Assembly: GCF_007035645.1 (NCBI RefSeq)
Contig: NZ_AP019632.1
Span: 3,782,001 to 3,846,000, forward strand
Direction: 5' to 3'
Origin: Enterobacter asburiae
GTDB taxonomy: Bacteria > Pseudomonadota > Gammaproteobacteria > Enterobacterales > Enterobacteriaceae
Length of the DNA stretch: 64,000 nucleotides
Shown here piece by piece: positions 22,084 through 33,958 of the stretch (position 1 is its first letter; each line of letters opens with the position of its first letter). The position numbers were made by a program, and so were the translations under genes. The notes below the pieces were generated by a model, which saw nothing but the letters and a program-made list of their open reading frames with translations, was not told the DNA's origin and made no database searches.

Positions 22084-23586
22084 ATGACCATTTTTAATAA
22101 CTATGAAGTATGGTTTGTGATTGGCAGCCAGCATCTGTACGGACCGGAAGCGCTGCAGCAGGTGACGAAACACGCGGAGCACGTCGTTAACGCGCTGAAC
22201 GCGGAAGCTAAACTGCCGTGCAAACTGGTGCTGAAACCGCTGGGCACGACGCCGGATGAAATTACCCACATCTGCCGCGACGCCAACTACGACGATAAAT
22301 GCGCCGGTCTGGTGGTGTGGCTGCACACCTTCTCACCCGCCAAAATGTGGATCAACGGCCTGTCTATCCTCAACAAACCGCTGCTGCAGTTCCATACCCA
22401 GTTCAACGCCTCCCTGCCGTGGGACAGCATCGACATGGACTTTATGAACCTGAACCAGACCGCGCACGGCGGCCGCGAGTTCGGCTTCATCGGCGCGCGT
22501 ATGCGCCAGCAGCACGCGGTGGTCACCGGCCACTGGCAGGATGGCAAAGCGCAACAGCGTATCGGCTCCTGGATGCGTCAGGCGGTCTCTAAGCAGGACA
22601 CCCGCCATCTGAAAGTGGTGCGTTTTGGCGACAACATGCGTGAAGTGGCGGTCACCGACGGCGATAAAGTGGCCGCGCAGATCAAGTTCGGCTTCTCCGT
22701 GAATACCTGGGCCGTGGGCGACCTGGTGCAGGTGGTGAATGAAGTCAGCGACGGCGACGTGAGCGCGCTGGTGGACGAGTACGAAAGCAGCTACCGCCTG
22801 ACGCCTGCGGCACAAATCAACGGCGACAAGCGTCAGAACGTGCTGGACGCGGCGCGCATCGAGCTGGGCATGAAGCGCTTCCTGGAACAGGGAGGCTTCC
22901 ACGCCTTTACCACTACCTTTGAAGACCTCCACGGCCTGAAACAGCTGCCGGGCCTGGCGGTACAACGTCTGATGCAGCAGGGCTACGGCTTTGCGGGCGA
23001 AGGCGACTGGAAAACTGCCGCTCTGCTTCGCATCATGAAGGTGATGTCGACCGGTCTGCAGGGCGGCACCTCCTTTATGGAGGACTACACCTATCACTTC
23101 GAAAACGGCAACGACCTGGTGCTCGGCTCGCACATGCTGGAAGTGTGCCCGACGATCGCCGTGGAAGAGAAACCGATCCTCGACGTGCAGTACCTCGGCA
23201 TCGGCGGCAAAGCCGATCCGGCGCGTCTGATCTTCAACACCCGTACGGGCCCGGCCATCAACGCCAGCCTGATCGACCTGGGCGATCGCTTCCGCCTGCT
23301 GGTGAACTGCGTCGATGCGGTTGAAACGCCGCACTCTCTGCCGAAACTGCCGGTCGCCAACGCCCTGTGGAAAGCACAGCCTGACCTGCCAACCGCCTCA
23401 GAGGCCTGGATCCTGGCCGGCGGCGCGCACCACACGGTGTTTAGCCACGCGCTGGATCTGAACGACATGCGTCAGTTCGCCGAGCTGCACGATATCGAGC
23501 TGACCGTGATTGATAACGATACCCGCCTGCCCGCCTTCAAAGACGCGCTGCGCTGGAACGAAGTCTATTACGGTTCAAAACGCTAA
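22084..23586 (+). CDS. araA: L-arabinose isomerase
   Basis: Converts L-arabinose to L-ribulose with Mn2+. Starting at the second of two adjacent ATGs gives 500 residues, the E. coli length, with AAGGA seven bases upstream. Metal and active-site residues lie in [14 protein letters not shown] and in the HMLEVCP and [13 protein letters not shown] segments. Confidence 0.97.
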   Translation: MTIFNNYEVWFVIGSQHLYGPEALQQVTKHAEHVVNALNAEAKLPCKLVLKPLGTTPDEITHICRDANYDDKCAGLVVWLHTFSPAKMWINGLSILNKPLLQFHTQFNASLPWDSIDMDFMNLNQTAHGGREFGFIGARMRQQHAVVTGHWQDGKAQQRIGSWMRQAVSKQDTRHLKVVRFGDNMREVAVTDGDKVAAQIKFGFSVNTWAVGDLVQVVNEVSDGDVSALVDEYESSYRLTPAAQINGDKRQNVLDAARIELGMKRFLEQGGFHAFTTTFEDLHGLKQLPGLAVQRLMQQGYGFAGEGDWKTAALLRIMKVMSTGLQGGTSFMEDYTYHFENGNDLVLGSHMLEVCPTIAVEEKPILDVQYLGIGGKADPARLIFNTRTGPAINASLIDLGDRFRLLVNCVDAVETPHSLPKLPVANALWKAQPDLPTASEAWILAGGAHHTVFSHALDLNDMRQFAELHDIELTVIDNDTRLPAFKDALRWNEVYYGSKR

Positions 23587-23594
23587 GTACGGAA

Positions 23595-23622
23595 TGCCCG
23601 GTGACGCTACGCTCACCGGGCA
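23595..23622. repeat. REP-like palindrome between araA and araD
   Basis: TGCCCGGTGA / TCACCGGGCA around cgctacgc. E. coli also has REP sequence in the araA-araD gap. It may stabilise the araBA part of the mRNA. Related palindromes occur at 41747 and 49075. Confidence 0.75.
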
Positions 23623-23633
23623 GGGAGATAACG

Positions 23634-24329
23634 ATGTTAGACGATCTCAAACGTCAGGTGCTCGAAGCCAACCTGGCGCTGCCGAAACATAATCTGGTCA
23701 CCCTGACATGGGGCAACGTCAGCGCCGTTGACCGCGAAAAAGGCGTGTTCGTGATTAAGCCTTCCGGCGTGGATTACACGGTGATGACCGCAGACGATAT
23801 GGTCGTTGTCAGCCTTGAGACCGGCGAAGTGGTCGAAGGTAAGAAAAAACCGTCCTCCGATACGCCGACTCACCGCCTGCTGTATCGGTCATTCCCGACC
23901 ATCGGCGGCATCGTGCATACCCATTCGCGCCACGCCACCATCTGGGCGCAGGCGGGCCAGTCCATCCCGGCGACCGGCACCACGCACGCGGACTACTTTT
24001 ACGGCACCATTCCCTGCACGCGTCTGATGACCGACGCCGAGATTAACGGCGAATATGAGTGGGAAACAGGCAACGTGATTGTCGAAACCTTCGAAAAACA
24101 GGGGATCGACGCCGCGCAGATGCCCGGCGTGCTGGTGCACTCCCACGGCCCGTTTGCCTGGGGTAAAAACGCGGAAGACGCGGTGCATAACGCCATCGTG
24201 CTCGAAGAGGTCGCCTATATGGGGATCTTCTGTCGCCAGCTGGCGCCGCAGCTGCCGGATATGCAGCAAACCCTGCTGGATAAGCATTACCTGCGCAAGC
24301 ACGGCGCGAAGGCCTATTACGGGCAGTAA
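23634..24329 (+). CDS. araD: L-ribulose-5-phosphate 4-epimerase
   Basis: Last step into the pentose phosphate pathway (D-xylulose-5-phosphate). Starting at [14 protein letters not shown] gives 231 residues, the E. coli length. Class II aldolase/epimerase fold; zinc histidines are in IVHTHSRHA and LVHSHGPF. An 11-residue longer frame from 23601 begins in the REP and is not used. The stop codon overlaps the polB LexA box. Confidence 0.97.
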   Translation: MLDDLKRQVLEANLALPKHNLVTLTWGNVSAVDREKGVFVIKPSGVDYTVMTADDMVVVSLETGEVVEGKKKPSSDTPTHRLLYRSFPTIGGIVHTHSRHATIWAQAGQSIPATGTTHADYFYGTIPCTRLMTDAEINGEYEWETGNVIVETFEKQGIDAAQMPGVLVHSHGPFAWGKNAEDAVHNAIVLEEVAYMGIFCRQLAPQLPDMQQTLLDKHYLRKHGAKAYYGQ

Positions 24330-24348
24330 ACTGTATATAAACCCAGCA
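24329..24348. promoter_or_regulatory. LexA (SOS) box of polB
   Basis: CTG-N10-CAG core (CTGTATATAAACCCAG, 24331-24346) fits the LexA consensus and aligns with the E. coli polB (dinA) box. It begins at the last base of araD and overlaps the likely -35 of polB. Confidence 0.85.
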
Positions 24349-24358
24349 TTAAAATCTT

Positions 24359-24390
24359 AACCAGGCTATAATCAGGCCTGGTTTTGTTTT
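24359..24390 (+). terminator. araBAD terminator with polB -10 in its loop
   Basis: Stem AACCAGGC / GCCTGGTT followed by TTGTTTT ends araBAD. The nine-base loop is TATAATCAG, so a perfect -10 hexamer (24367-24372) for polB sits at the tip. E. coli has a similar arrangement. Confidence 0.8.
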
Positions 24391-24403
24391 CTGGGATAAC
24401 GGC

Positions 24404-26761
24404 GTGGCGCAGGCGCAAGAAGGCTTTTTACTGACCCGACACTGGCGGGATACCCCTCAGGGCACCGAGGTCGCGTTCTGGCTGGCAACCGACAGCGGTC
24501 CGCTGCACGTTACGCTGCCCCCGCAGGAATCCGTGGCCTTTATTCCTGAAGCCCACGTCGAAAAGGTAAAGCAGCTGCTGCGCGGCGAAAACGGCTGGCG
24601 CATCACCCCGCTTGAGCTGAAGGATTTCCACCGTCAGCCGGTTTACGGCCTCTACTGTCGCGCCCATCGCCAGCTGATGCGCTATGAAAAGCTGCTCCGC
24701 GAGGCGGGCGTGACGCTCTACGAGGCGGATATCCGCCCACCGGAACGTTTTCTGATGGAGCGGTTCATCACCGCCCCCGTCTGGGTCGACGGCACCGCGC
24801 ATTGCGGCAGCCTCGTTAACGCGCGCCTGAAGCCGAATCCGCACTACCGCCCGCCGCTGAAGTGGGTCTCACTGGATATCGAAACCACCCGTCACGGCGA
24901 ACTGTACTGCATCGGTCTGGAAGGTTGCGGCGATCGGGTTGTTTATATGCTCGGGCCGCCGAATGGCGATGCGTCCGCGCTGGATTTCCGGCTTGAGTAC
25001 GTCAACAGCCGCCCGCAGCTGCTGGAGAAGCTTAACCAGTGGTTTGCCGACAACGATCCCGATGTTCTGATCGGCTGGAACGTGGTGCAGTTCGACCTGC
25101 GCGTGCTGCAAAAGCACGCCGAGCGCTACCGCATCCCGCTGATGCTGGGGCGCGGAAACAGCGAGCTGGAATGGCGCGAACACGGTTTTAAGAACGGTGT
25201 TTTTTTCGCGCAGGCCAACGGTCGCCTGATTATCGACGGCATTGAGGCGCTTAAGTCCGCCTTCTGGAATTTCTCTTCATTCTCCCTCGAAGCGGTCGCA
25301 CAGGAGCTGCTTGGCGAAGGCAAATCCATCGACAACCCCTGGGACAGAATGGACGAGATCGACCGGCGCTTTAATGAAGATAAACCGGCGCTTGCCACCT
25401 ATAACCTGAAAGACTGCGAGCTGGTCACGCAGATTTTCCACAAAACCGAGATTATGCCGTTCCTGCTGGAGCGCGCGACGGTAAACGGCCTGGCGGCAGA
25501 CAGGCACGGCGGCTCCGTGGCGGCCTTTAGCCACCTCTATTTTCCGCGGATGCACCGGGCGGGATACGTCGCCCCCAACCTCGGTGACGTGCCGCCGCAG
25601 GCGAGCCCCGGCGGGTACGTGATGGACTCCCGGCCAGGACTGTATGACTCGGTGCTGGTGCTGGACTACAAAAGCCTGTACCCGTCGATTATCCGCACCT
25701 TCCTGATCGATCCCGTCGGGCTGATTGAGGGCATGGCCCAGCCGGACGATGAGCACAGCACCGAAGGTTTCCTCGGCGCACGCTTCTCGCGGGAAAAACA
25801 CTGCCTGCCTGAAATCGTGGGAAACATCTGGCACGGCCGCGATGAGGCCAAGCGCCACGGCAACAAGCCGCTATCACAGGCGCTGAAAATCATTATGAAT
25901 GCCTTTTACGGCGTGCTGGGCACCAGCGCCTGCCGCTTCTTTGACCCGCGTCTGGCCTCCTCAATCACCATGCGCGGGCACGAGATCATGCGCCAGACCA
26001 AAGCGCTGATTGAGTCCCAGGGCTATGACGTCATCTACGGCGACACGGACTCCACCTTTGTGTGGCTTAAGGGCGCGCATTCAGAAGACGACGCCGCGCA
26101 AATCGGCAAAGCGCTGGTCGCCTTCGTGAACGACTGGTGGCAGGAACATTTGCAGAAAGAGCGGTTAACCAGCGCGCTGGAGCTGGAATTTGAAACCCAT
26201 TTCGCCCGCTTTTTAATGCCCACCATTCGCGGCACCGATCAGGGCAGCAAGAAGCGCTACGCCGGGCTGATTCAGGAAGGCGACGCGCAGCGGATGGTTT
26301 TTAAAGGGCTGGAGACGGTACGTACCGACTGGACGCCGCTGGCGCAGCAGTTTCAGCAGACGCTCTATCTGCGGGTGTTTCGCAATGAGCCGTATCAGGA
26401 CTACGTGCGCGAGACGATAGCCAGCCTGATGGCGGGCGAACTTGACGCGCAGCTGGTATACCGCAAGCGCCTGCGCCGCCCGCTGGCGGAGTACCAGCGC
26501 AACGTTCCTCCGCACGTACGCGCCGCGCGCCTGGCGGATGAAGAAAACGTACGCCGTGGCCGCGCGCCGCAGTATCAAAACCGGGGAACCATCAAATACG
26601 TCTGGACCATTAGCGGCCCGGAACCCGTGGATTATCAGCACTCTCCTCTCGATTACGAACACTATCTGACGCGCCAGCTTCAGCCGGTTGCCGACGGAAT
26701 TTTGCCCTTCATCGACGATGATTTTGCTACACTGGTTACAGGGCAACTTGGCCTATTTTGA
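24404..26761 (+). CDS. polB: DNA polymerase II
   Basis: SOS-induced family B polymerase for replication restart and translesion bypass. GTG start; 785 residues (E. coli 783). The exonuclease I motif DIETT begins at D158. Polymerase motif A DYKSLYPS begins at D421 and motif C YGDTDS spans 545-550. The C-terminal clamp-binding tail ends in QLGLF. Preceded by a LexA box. Second gene after ara, transcribed separately. Confidence 0.97.
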   Translation: MAQAQEGFLLTRHWRDTPQGTEVAFWLATDSGPLHVTLPPQESVAFIPEAHVEKVKQLLRGENGWRITPLELKDFHRQPVYGLYCRAHRQLMRYEKLLREAGVTLYEADIRPPERFLMERFITAPVWVDGTAHCGSLVNARLKPNPHYRPPLKWVSLDIETTRHGELYCIGLEGCGDRVVYMLGPPNGDASALDFRLEYVNSRPQLLEKLNQWFADNDPDVLIGWNVVQFDLRVLQKHAERYRIPLMLGRGNSELEWREHGFKNGVFFAQANGRLIIDGIEALKSAFWNFSSFSLEAVAQELLGEGKSIDNPWDRMDEIDRRFNEDKPALATYNLKDCELVTQIFHKTEIMPFLLERATVNGLAADRHGGSVAAFSHLYFPRMHRAGYVAPNLGDVPPQASPGGYVMDSRPGLYDSVLVLDYKSLYPSIIRTFLIDPVGLIEGMAQPDDEHSTEGFLGARFSREKHCLPEIVGNIWHGRDEAKRHGNKPLSQALKIIMNAFYGVLGTSACRFFDPRLASSITMRGHEIMRQTKALIESQGYDVIYGDTDSTFVWLKGAHSEDDAAQIGKALVAFVNDWWQEHLQKERLTSALELEFETHFARFLMPTIRGTDQGSKKRYAGLIQEGDAQRMVFKGLETVRTDWTPLAQQFQQTLYLRVFRNEPYQDYVRETIASLMAGELDAQLVYRKRLRRPLAEYQRNVPPHVRAARLADEENVRRGRAPQYQNRGTIKYVWTISGPEPVDYQHSPLDYEHYLTRQLQPVADGILPFIDDDFATLVTGQLGLF

Positions 26762-26889
26762 CGCGTGACGAAATGGCTGCCATCCAGTACCATAGCGCCC
26801 TTTCCATTCCTGGACCCATTTTTCGTTGACCGTCTTTTTTGACGGTAGCCGAACTATTGCCTGCAATTAAAGATTAGAGCCGAACAACT

Positions 26890-29796
26890 ATGCCTTTTAC
26901 ACTTGGTCAACGCTGGATCAGCGATACAGAAAGCGAACTTGGACTAGGAACCGTCGTAGCAATCGATACGCGTATGGTTACCCTCCTCTTCCCTGCCACC
27001 GGTGAAAACCGTCTGTACGCTCGCAATGACTCCCCTGTTACCCGCGTGATGTTCAATCCGGGCGACACCGTGACCAGCCATGACGGCTGGCAGCTCAAGA
27101 TTGAAGACGTAAAAGAAGAGAATGGACTGCTCGCCTACATTGGTACTCGTCTTGATACGGATGAAGCCAATGTCATCCTGCGTGAAGTGCTGCTCGACAG
27201 CAAACTGGTGTTCAGCAAGCCGCAGGACCGCCTGTTTGCCGGGCAAATCGACCGTATGGATCGCTTCTCCCTGCGCTATCGCGCGCGTAAGTTCCAGAGT
27301 GAACAGTACCGCATGCCGTGGAGCGGCCTGCGCGGCCAGCGCACCAGCCTGATCCCCCACCAGCTGAACATTGCCCACGACGTGGGCCGTCGCCACGCGC
27401 CGCGCGTGCTGCTGGCAGATGAAGTGGGCCTGGGTAAAACCATCGAAGCGGGCATGATCCTGCATCAACAGCTGCTTTCCGGCGCTGCCGAACGCGTGCT
27501 GATCGTGGTGCCAGAAACTCTGCAGCACCAATGGCTGGTTGAGATGCTGCGCCGCTTTAACCTGCGTTTCTCCCTGTTCGACGATGAACGCTATGCCGAA
27601 GCGCAGCACGACGCCGACAACCCGTTTGAAACCGAACAGCTGGTCATTTGTTCCCTGGACTTCGTGCGCCGCAGCAAGCAGCGTCTTGAGCACCTGTGCG
27701 ATGCCGAGTGGGACATTATGGTTGTTGACGAAGCGCACCACCTGGTCTGGAGCGAAGACGCGCCGAGCCGCGAATACATGGCTATCGAGCAGCTTGCCGA
27801 ACGCGTGCCTGGCGTCCTGCTGCTGACCGCAACGCCGGAGCAGCTGGGTCTGGAAAGCCACTTCGCCCGTCTGCGCCTGCTCGATCCAAACCGTTTCCAC
27901 GACTTTGAGCAGTTCGTGGAAGAACAGAATAACTACCGTCCGGTCGCCGATGCCGTCGCCATGCTGCTGGCGGGCAAGCGTCTTTCTGATGACGAGCTCA
28001 ACACCCTGAGCGATCTGATTGGCGAGCAGGATATCGAGCCGCTTTTGCAGGCTGCGAACAGCGACAGCGACAACGCGGAATCCGCGCGTAAAGAGCTGAT
28101 CGACATGCTGATGGATCGCCACGGTACCAGCCGCGTGCTGTTCCGTAACACCCGTAACGGCGTCAAAGGCTTCCCGAAACGCGAGCTGCATACGATTAAG
28201 CTGCCGCTGCCGACACAGTATCAGACGGCGATTAAAGTCTCCGGCATTATGGGTGCGCGCAAAACCCAGGAAGAGCGCGCCCGCGACATGCTTTATCCGG
28301 AACAAATCTACCAGGAGTTTGAAGGTGATACCGGCACCTGGTGGAACTTCGATCCGCGCGTGGAGTGGCTGATGGGCTACCTGACCGCGCACCGCTCCCA
28401 GAAAGTGCTGGTGATCTGCGCCAAAGCGGCCACCGCGCTGCAGCTGGAGCAGGTTCTGCGCGAGCGTGAAGGCATTCGCGCCGCCGTGTTCCACGAAGGC
28501 ATGTCCATCGTCGAGCGCGACCGCGCCGCGGCGTGGTTCGGAGAAGAGGACAGTGGCGCACAGGTTCTGCTGTGCTCGGAAATCGGCTCTGAAGGCCGTA
28601 ACTTCCAGTTCGCCAGCAACCTGGTGATGTTCGATCTGCCGTTTAACCCGGATCTGCTGGAGCAGCGTATCGGCCGTCTGGATCGTATCGGCCAGGCGCA
28701 TGATATTCAGATCCACGTGCCGTATCTGGAAAAAACCGCGCAGTCCGTGCTGGTACGCTGGTTCCACGAAGGTCTGGACGCATTTGAACATACCTGCCCG
28801 ACGGGCCGCACCATTTATGATCAAGTGCATGGCGATCTGATCGGCTACCTGGCCGCGCCGGAAAACGCGGAAGGGTTTGATGAGCTGATCAAGTCCTGCC
28901 GTGAGAAGCACGATGCGCTGAAAGCGCAGCTGGAGCAGGGCCGCGACCGCCTGCTGGAGATCCACTCCAACGGCGGTGAAAAAGCGCAGGCGCTGGCTGA
29001 GAGTATTGAAGAACAGGATGATGACACCAGCCTGATCGGCTTCTCCATGAACCTGTTCGACATCGTCGGCATCAACCAGGACGACCGCGGCGAGAACCTG
29101 ATTGTCCTGACTCCGTCCGATCACATGCTGGTTCCGGATTTCCCGGGCCTGCCGGAAGATGGCTGTACCATCACCTTTGAGCGTGATGTGGCGCTGTCCC
29201 GCGAAGATGCCCAGTTTATCACCTGGGAACACCCGCTGATCCGCAACGGGCTGGACCTGATCCTCTCCGGCGATACCGGCAGCAGCACCATCTCCCTGTT
29301 GAAAAACAAGGCGCTGCCGGTGGGCACCCTGCTGGTGGAGCTGATCTACGTTGTGGAAGCGCAGGCGCCGAAACAGCTGCAGCTCACCCGCTTCCTGCCG
29401 CCAACGCCCGTCCGCCTGCTGCTGGACAAAAACGGCACGAACCTGGCGGGACAGGTTGAATTCGAGAGTTTCAACCGACAGCTGAGTGCGGTAAACCGCC
29501 ATACGGGCAGCAAGCTGGTGAACGCGGTACAGCAGGATGTGCACGCTATTCTGCAACTGGGCGAAACCCAGATTGAAAAAGCGGCCAGAGCGCTGATTGA
29601 CGCCGCGCGCAGTGAAGCCGACGAGAAACTGTCTGCGGAGCTGTCCCGTCTGGAAGCGTTAAAAGCGGTCAACCCGAACATCCGCGACGACGAGCTGGCG
29701 GCGATTGAAAGCAACCGTCAGCAGGTGCTGGAAAGCCTGAATCAGGCTGGCTGGCGTCTGGATGCCCTGCGTCTTATCGTTGTGACGCATCAGTAA
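26890..29796 (+). CDS. rapA: RNA polymerase-associated helicase-like protein RapA
   Basis: Swi2/Snf2-family ATPase that recycles core RNA polymerase (also hepA). 968 residues, the E. coli length. N-terminal Tudor-like domains, ATPase lobe 1 with DEVGLGKT (~176-183) and DEAH at 280-283, lobe 2 with the arginine-finger motif ([12 protein letters not shown]), then the C-terminal RapA-specific domain. rluA follows 12 bases later and is probably co-transcribed. Confidence 0.97.
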   Translation: MPFTLGQRWISDTESELGLGTVVAIDTRMVTLLFPATGENRLYARNDSPVTRVMFNPGDTVTSHDGWQLKIEDVKEENGLLAYIGTRLDTDEANVILREVLLDSKLVFSKPQDRLFAGQIDRMDRFSLRYRARKFQSEQYRMPWSGLRGQRTSLIPHQLNIAHDVGRRHAPRVLLADEVGLGKTIEAGMILHQQLLSGAAERVLIVVPETLQHQWLVEMLRRFNLRFSLFDDERYAEAQHDADNPFETEQLVICSLDFVRRSKQRLEHLCDAEWDIMVVDEAHHLVWSEDAPSREYMAIEQLAERVPGVLLLTATPEQLGLESHFARLRLLDPNRFHDFEQFVEEQNNYRPVADAVAMLLAGKRLSDDELNTLSDLIGEQDIEPLLQAANSDSDNAESARKELIDMLMDRHGTSRVLFRNTRNGVKGFPKRELHTIKLPLPTQYQTAIKVSGIMGARKTQEERARDMLYPEQIYQEFEGDTGTWWNFDPRVEWLMGYLTAHRSQKVLVICAKAATALQLEQVLREREGIRAAVFHEGMSIVERDRAAAWFGEEDSGAQVLLCSEIGSEGRNFQFASNLVMFDLPFNPDLLEQRIGRLDRIGQAHDIQIHVPYLEKTAQSVLVRWFHEGLDAFEHTCPTGRTIYDQVHGDLIGYLAAPENAEGFDELIKSCREKHDALKAQLEQGRDRLLEIHSNGGEKAQALAESIEEQDDDTSLIGFSMNLFDIVGINQDDRGENLIVLTPSDHMLVPDFPGLPEDGCTITFERDVALSREDAQFITWEHPLIRNGLDLILSGDTGSSTISLLKNKALPVGTLLVELIYVVEAQAPKQLQLTRFLPPTPVRLLLDKNGTNLAGQVEFESFNRQLSAVNRHTGSKLVNAVQQDVHAILQLGETQIEKAARALIDAARSEADEKLSAELSRLEALKAVNPNIRDDELAAIESNRQQVLESLNQAGWRLDALRLIVVTHQ

Positions 29797-29808
29797 ACGG
29801 AGCGCAAG

Positions 29809-30468
29809 ATGGTGATGGAGCCTTACAATCCGCCTCAGGATCCCTGGCTGGTCATTCTGTATCAGGATGAACACATTATGGTGGTCAACAAGCCCAGCGG
29901 CCTGTTGTCCGTGCCGGGGCGTCTGGACGAGCACAAAGACAGCGTGATGACGCGCATTCAGCGCGATTATCCGCAGGCGGAGTCTGTCCATCGCCTGGAT
30001 ATGGCCACCAGCGGCGTGATTGTGGTGGCGCTGAACAAAGCGGCGGAACGCGAGTTAAAGCGCCAGTTCCGCGAGCGCGAGCCGAAAAAGCAGTATGTCG
30101 CCCGCGTCTGGGGCCACCCCGCGCAGGCGGAAGGGCTGGTAGATTTACCGCTGATCTGCGACTGGCCAAACCGGCCTAAGCAGAAGGTGTGTTACGAAAC
30201 CGGCAAGGCCGCGCAGACCGAGTACGAAGTGCTGGAGTACGCGCCGGATAATACCGCGCGCGTCCTGCTTAAGCCGATTACCGGACGTTCGCACCAGCTG
30301 CGCGTGCATATGCTCGCCCTGGGTCATCCGATTCTGGGCGACCGCTTCTACGCGCCGCCTGAAGCGCTGGCCTTAGCGCCACGTCTGCAGCTGCACGCGC
30401 AGACGCTCACCATCACCCATCCGGCCTTCGGTAACGCGATGACGTTTAAAGCCCCGGTGGACTTCTAA
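29809..30468 (+). CDS. rluA: Dual-specificity 23S rRNA/tRNA pseudouridine synthase
   Basis: Makes pseudouridine 746 of 23S rRNA and 32 of some tRNAs. 219 residues as in E. coli. The catalytic aspartate is D64 in VHRLDMATSG; the C-terminal RluA segment GRSHQLRVHMLALGHPILGD is intact. GGAG Shine-Dalgarno. Confidence 0.97.
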   Translation: MVMEPYNPPQDPWLVILYQDEHIMVVNKPSGLLSVPGRLDEHKDSVMTRIQRDYPQAESVHRLDMATSGVIVVALNKAAERELKRQFREREPKKQYVARVWGHPAQAEGLVDLPLICDWPNRPKQKVCYETGKAAQTEYEVLEYAPDNTARVLLKPITGRSHQLRVHMLALGHPILGDRFYAPPEALALAPRLQLHAQTLTITHPAFGNAMTFKAPVDF

Positions 30469-30497
30469 AAAAAAAGCCCGACATCGTCGGGCTTTTT
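30467..30497. terminator. Bidirectional terminator between rluA and djlA
   Basis: GCCCGAC-atc-GTCGGGC flanked by A-run (30467-30475) and T-run (30493-30497), so it can end both convergent transcripts. The A-run includes the rluA stop. Confidence 0.9.
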
Positions 30498-30498
30498 C

Positions 30499-31314
30499 TT
30501 ATTTGAAACCTTTCTTCTCTTTAATGAGCTCGTACGCCTTCTGAATTTCCTGCGCTTTTTGCTTCGCCATCTCCATCATTTCTGGCGGTAAGCCTTTCGC
30601 GACCAGTTTGTCCGGATGGTGTTCGCTCATGAGCTTACGATAGGCACGTTTAATCGTGGTCTGATCGTCAGAGGGCTTAACGCCAAGCACGTTGCAGGCG
30701 TCTTCCAGCGTCGGACCACGCTGCGCCTGCTGCCAGGCACCGCCGGACGACTGCTGGTGATAGCCGCCGCCAAACTGCGCCCCGCCCTGCATCATGCGCA
30801 GGAACTGGTCAAACTGCATGCGGGAGATGCCCAGCTCTTCCGCAATGACGTACAGCACGTCACGTTCATTAGGATGAAGTGAACCGTCTGCGAAAGCCGC
30901 CTGGATTTGAATTTCCAGAAACATCCGAATTAAATCAAAACGTCCAAAGCAGATGCTGCGGAACTGACGCATTTTTTCGCGAAGCGGATAATTATCCGAC
31001 TTACCGATGCGAAACGCATTTTGCGCTTCCAGACGGGAGTCGCCGTGCAGGTTCATGCGATCCATAAAGACGCTGGCAATCTGAATATCGGCTTCTGTGA
31101 CACGCCCTTTGGATTTGGTTAAGTGCCCCATGACCTCAAAGGTGGTGGAGAAAAAGAGTGACTGACGCTCGCGCTGATTGGCAAACCAGGCCATTTTGCG
31201 GCTGCGCGCCTTATCAAACATATGGCCGATAATAAGCCCAAGCACAATCCCCCAGAACCCGGCACCCATGATGATGGCGAACGCAACGCCGATTATTTTA
31301 CCCCAATACTGCAT
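30499..31314 (-). CDS. djlA: Membrane-anchored co-chaperone DjlA
   Basis: Type III membrane J-protein that stimulates DnaK and, overproduced, the Rcs system. 271 residues, the E. coli length. One N-terminal transmembrane segment (~5-30, with glycine-rich dimerisation face), a central TerB-like helical domain, a Gln/Gly-rich linker (~190-205) and a C-terminal J domain with HPD in SEHHPDKL. Divergent from lptD. Confidence 0.97.
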   Translation of the reverse strand: MQYWGKIIGVAFAIIMGAGFWGIVLGLIIGHMFDKARSRKMAWFANQRERQSLFFSTTFEVMGHLTKSKGRVTEADIQIASVFMDRMNLHGDSRLEAQNAFRIGKSDNYPLREKMRQFRSICFGRFDLIRMFLEIQIQAAFADGSLHPNERDVLYVIAEELGISRMQFDQFLRMMQGGAQFGGGYHQQSSGGAWQQAQRGPTLEDACNVLGVKPSDDQTTIKRAYRKLMSEHHPDKLVAKGLPPEMMEMAKQKAQEIQKAYELIKEKKGFK

Positions 31315-31553
31315 ATACTCCCCGGATAGTCATATTCCTTGCCGACGCAACGTCATCATCACTGTGTTCAAGTCACGGTCAATTGAAGGACATCGCCTAT
31401 AATTTGCTTTATCATACTCGTCATTCGATAGCGAGCCTAACACTCTGGCACGCAAACGGGCAGGATTAACGCTGGTACTGCGCAGATGAGTAAGATAGTC
31501 TCTGAGCGTTTGTAAGCCGTAGCCACTGATGACGGAACAATAAAATACAACGT
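31315..31553. promoter_or_regulatory. djlA/lptD divergent intergenic region
   Basis: A 239-base spacer without a gene. On the plus strand a perfect TATAAT (31398-31403) is a candidate lptD -10, with only a weak -35. In E. coli lptD also has a sigma-E promoter; I could not place one here with confidence. Confidence 0.4.
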
Positions 31554-33905
31554 ATGAAAAAACGTATCCCCACCCTCCTGGCCACAATGATTGGCTCCGC
31601 CCTGTACAGTCAACAGGGGCTGGCGGCCGATCTCGCCTCGCAGTGTATGCTTGGCGTCCCAAGTTATAATCGCCCACTGGTGAGTGGCGATACAAATAGC
31701 TTGCCGGTAACCATTACTGCCGACAGTTCGAAAGGGACTTACCCTGACAATGCCACCTTTACGGGCAATGTCGATATTAACCAGGGCAATAGCCGCCTGC
31801 AGGCAGATGAAGTGCAATTGCACCAGAAACAGCCGGAAGGTGCGGCCGAGCCGGTACGAACGGTGGATGCGCTGGGTAATGTGCACTATGACGACAATCA
31901 GGTCATCCTGAAAGGTCCGAAAGCCTGGTCAAACCTGAATACTAAAGATACTAACGTCTGGAAAGGTGATTACCAGATGGTGGGTCGCCAGGGGCGCGGC
32001 GACGCTGACCTGATGAAACAGCGCGGCGAAAACCGCTATACGATCCTGGAAAACGGTACGTTCACGTCATGTCTGCCGGGTTCGAATACCTGGAGCGTGG
32101 TCGGTAGCGAAGTTATCCATGACCGCGAAGAACAGGTCGCAGAGATCTGGAACGCCCGCTTTAAGCTGGGCCCTGTACCCATATTCTACAGCCCTTATCT
32201 GCAGCTTCCCGTCGGTGACAAACGTCGCTCCGGTTTCCTGATCCCGAATGCCAAATACAGCACCACGAACTACTTTGAGTTCTACCTGCCGTATTACTGG
32301 AACATCGCGCCAAACATGGATGCGACGATCACGCCGCACTATATTCACAAGCGCGGCAACATCATGTGGGAGAACGAGTTCCGCTATCTGACCCACGCCG
32401 GTGCGGGTCTGATGGAGCTGGATTATCTGCCGTCGGATAAAGTCTTCCAGGACGAGCATCCGACCGAAGGCGATAAACACCGTTGGATGTATTTCTGGCA
32501 GCATTCCGGGGTAATGGATCAGGTCTGGCGTTTTAACGTTAACTACACCAAGGTCAGTGACCCGAACTACTTCAACGATTTCTCGTCAAAATACGGTTCG
32601 AGTACCGACGGTTATGCCACGCAGATCTTCAGCGTTGGCTATGCGGTGCAGAACTTCGATGCGACGGTAACCAACAAGCAGTTCCAGGTGTTCTCCAGCC
32701 AGACCGCGAGTACCTATGGTGCCGAGCCGCAGCTGGACGTTAACTGGTACCAGAATGACGTGGGTCCGTTCGACACCCGTATTTATGGTCAGGCGGTGCA
32801 TTTTGTAAACACCAATTCCAATATGCCGGAAGCCACCCGAGTTCACCTGGAGCCCGTCATCAACTTGCCATGGTCGAATGACTGGGCAAGCCTGAACACG
32901 GAAGCCAAGCTGATGGCGACACACTATCAGCAAAAAAATATTGATGATTACAACACCAGCAACAACGCTCATCTTGAGGAAAGCGTAAACCGTACGCTTC
33001 CACAGTTCAAAATGGACGGCAAGCTGATCTTCGAACGTGATATGGCTATGCTGGCGGATGGTTATACCCAGACGCTTGAACCGCGTATGCAGTATTTGTA
33101 CGTGCCATACCGCGACCAGAGTAAAATTCAGAACTACGACTCCTCTTTACTGCAGTCTGACTACAGCGGCCTGTTCCGCGACCGTACTTATGGCGGTCTT
33201 GACCGCATCGCGTCTGCTAACCAGTTAACGACCGGCGTCACAACACGTGTTTATGATGATGCTGCCGTTGAACGTTTTAACGTTTCTGTTGGTCAAATCT
33301 ACTATTTCACCGAGTCACGTACCGGTGATGACAACATTAACTGGGAGAAAGATAACAAAACGGGATCGCTGGTCTGGGCGGGAGATACTTACTGGCGTAT
33401 GACCGATCGTTGGGGTCTGCGCGGTGGTGTGCAATATGACACTCGCCTCGATAATATTGCCACAAGCAGTGCTGCTATTGAGTACCGTCGCGATGAAGAC
33501 CGTATGGTGCAGTTGACGTATCGTTACGCCAGCCCGGAATATATTCAGGCAACATTGCCATCTTATGCTGGCTCAGAACCCTATAAAGACGGTATTTCAC
33601 AGGTGGGTGGCGCAGCGAGCTGGCCAATCGCCGACCGCTGGTCAATCGTAGGCGCTTACTACTTTGACACTAACGCCAATAAACCTGCTGACCAGATGGT
33701 GGGTCTGCAATATAACTCCTGCTGTTACGCGCTGCGTGTCGGCTACGAACGTAAGCTTAACGGCTGGAACAGTGAAAACAATCAGAGCAAATACGATAAC
33801 GTGATTGGCTTTAACTTCGAGTTACGCGGCCTGAGTTCCAACTACGGTCTGGGTACGCAGAAAATGCTGCGCTCGAATATTCTGCCGTACAGTAGCGCCT
33901 TGTAA
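31554..33905 (+). CDS. lptD: LPS-assembly outer membrane protein LptD
   Basis: Inserts lipopolysaccharide into the outer leaflet together with LptE. 783 residues (E. coli 784). The signal peptide ends after QQGLA. The periplasmic OstA-like jellyroll (~30-200) receives LPS from LptA; the rest is the 26-strand barrel. The four disulfide cysteines are present: C31 (SQCMLG), one near 173 (TSCLPG) and the CC pair in NSCCYAL. Heads the lptD-surA-pdxA-rsmA-apaG-apaH cluster. Confidence 0.97.
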   Translation: MKKRIPTLLATMIGSALYSQQGLAADLASQCMLGVPSYNRPLVSGDTNSLPVTITADSSKGTYPDNATFTGNVDINQGNSRLQADEVQLHQKQPEGAAEPVRTVDALGNVHYDDNQVILKGPKAWSNLNTKDTNVWKGDYQMVGRQGRGDADLMKQRGENRYTILENGTFTSCLPGSNTWSVVGSEVIHDREEQVAEIWNARFKLGPVPIFYSPYLQLPVGDKRRSGFLIPNAKYSTTNYFEFYLPYYWNIAPNMDATITPHYIHKRGNIMWENEFRYLTHAGAGLMELDYLPSDKVFQDEHPTEGDKHRWMYFWQHSGVMDQVWRFNVNYTKVSDPNYFNDFSSKYGSSTDGYATQIFSVGYAVQNFDATVTNKQFQVFSSQTASTYGAEPQLDVNWYQNDVGPFDTRIYGQAVHFVNTNSNMPEATRVHLEPVINLPWSNDWASLNTEAKLMATHYQQKNIDDYNTSNNAHLEESVNRTLPQFKMDGKLIFERDMAMLADGYTQTLEPRMQYLYVPYRDQSKIQNYDSSLLQSDYSGLFRDRTYGGLDRIASANQLTTGVTTRVYDDAAVERFNVSVGQIYYFTESRTGDDNINWEKDNKTGSLVWAGDTYWRMTDRWGLRGGVQYDTRLDNIATSSAAIEYRRDEDRMVQLTYRYASPEYIQATLPSYAGSEPYKDGISQVGGAASWPIADRWSIVGAYYFDTNANKPADQMVGLQYNSCCYALRVGYERKLNGWNSENNQSKYDNVIGFNFELRGLSSNYGLGTQKMLRSNILPYSSAL

Positions 33906-33958
33906 TGTGCTTGATTTGCAACGTAATCCGCTTTGCGGTTAATTGAAATGGAAAAAGT

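Noticed and set aside
26829..26846. accgtc-tttttt-gacggt hairpin between polB and rapA
   Set aside because: A six-base stem with an all-T loop and no following T-run; too weak to call as a terminator.
26944..29556. 870-codon open frame antisense to rapA
   Set aside because: It is a mirror of the biased codon use of rapA. Composition is low-complexity and unlike known proteins, with no Shine-Dalgarno or neighbours, and rapA is intact on the other strand.
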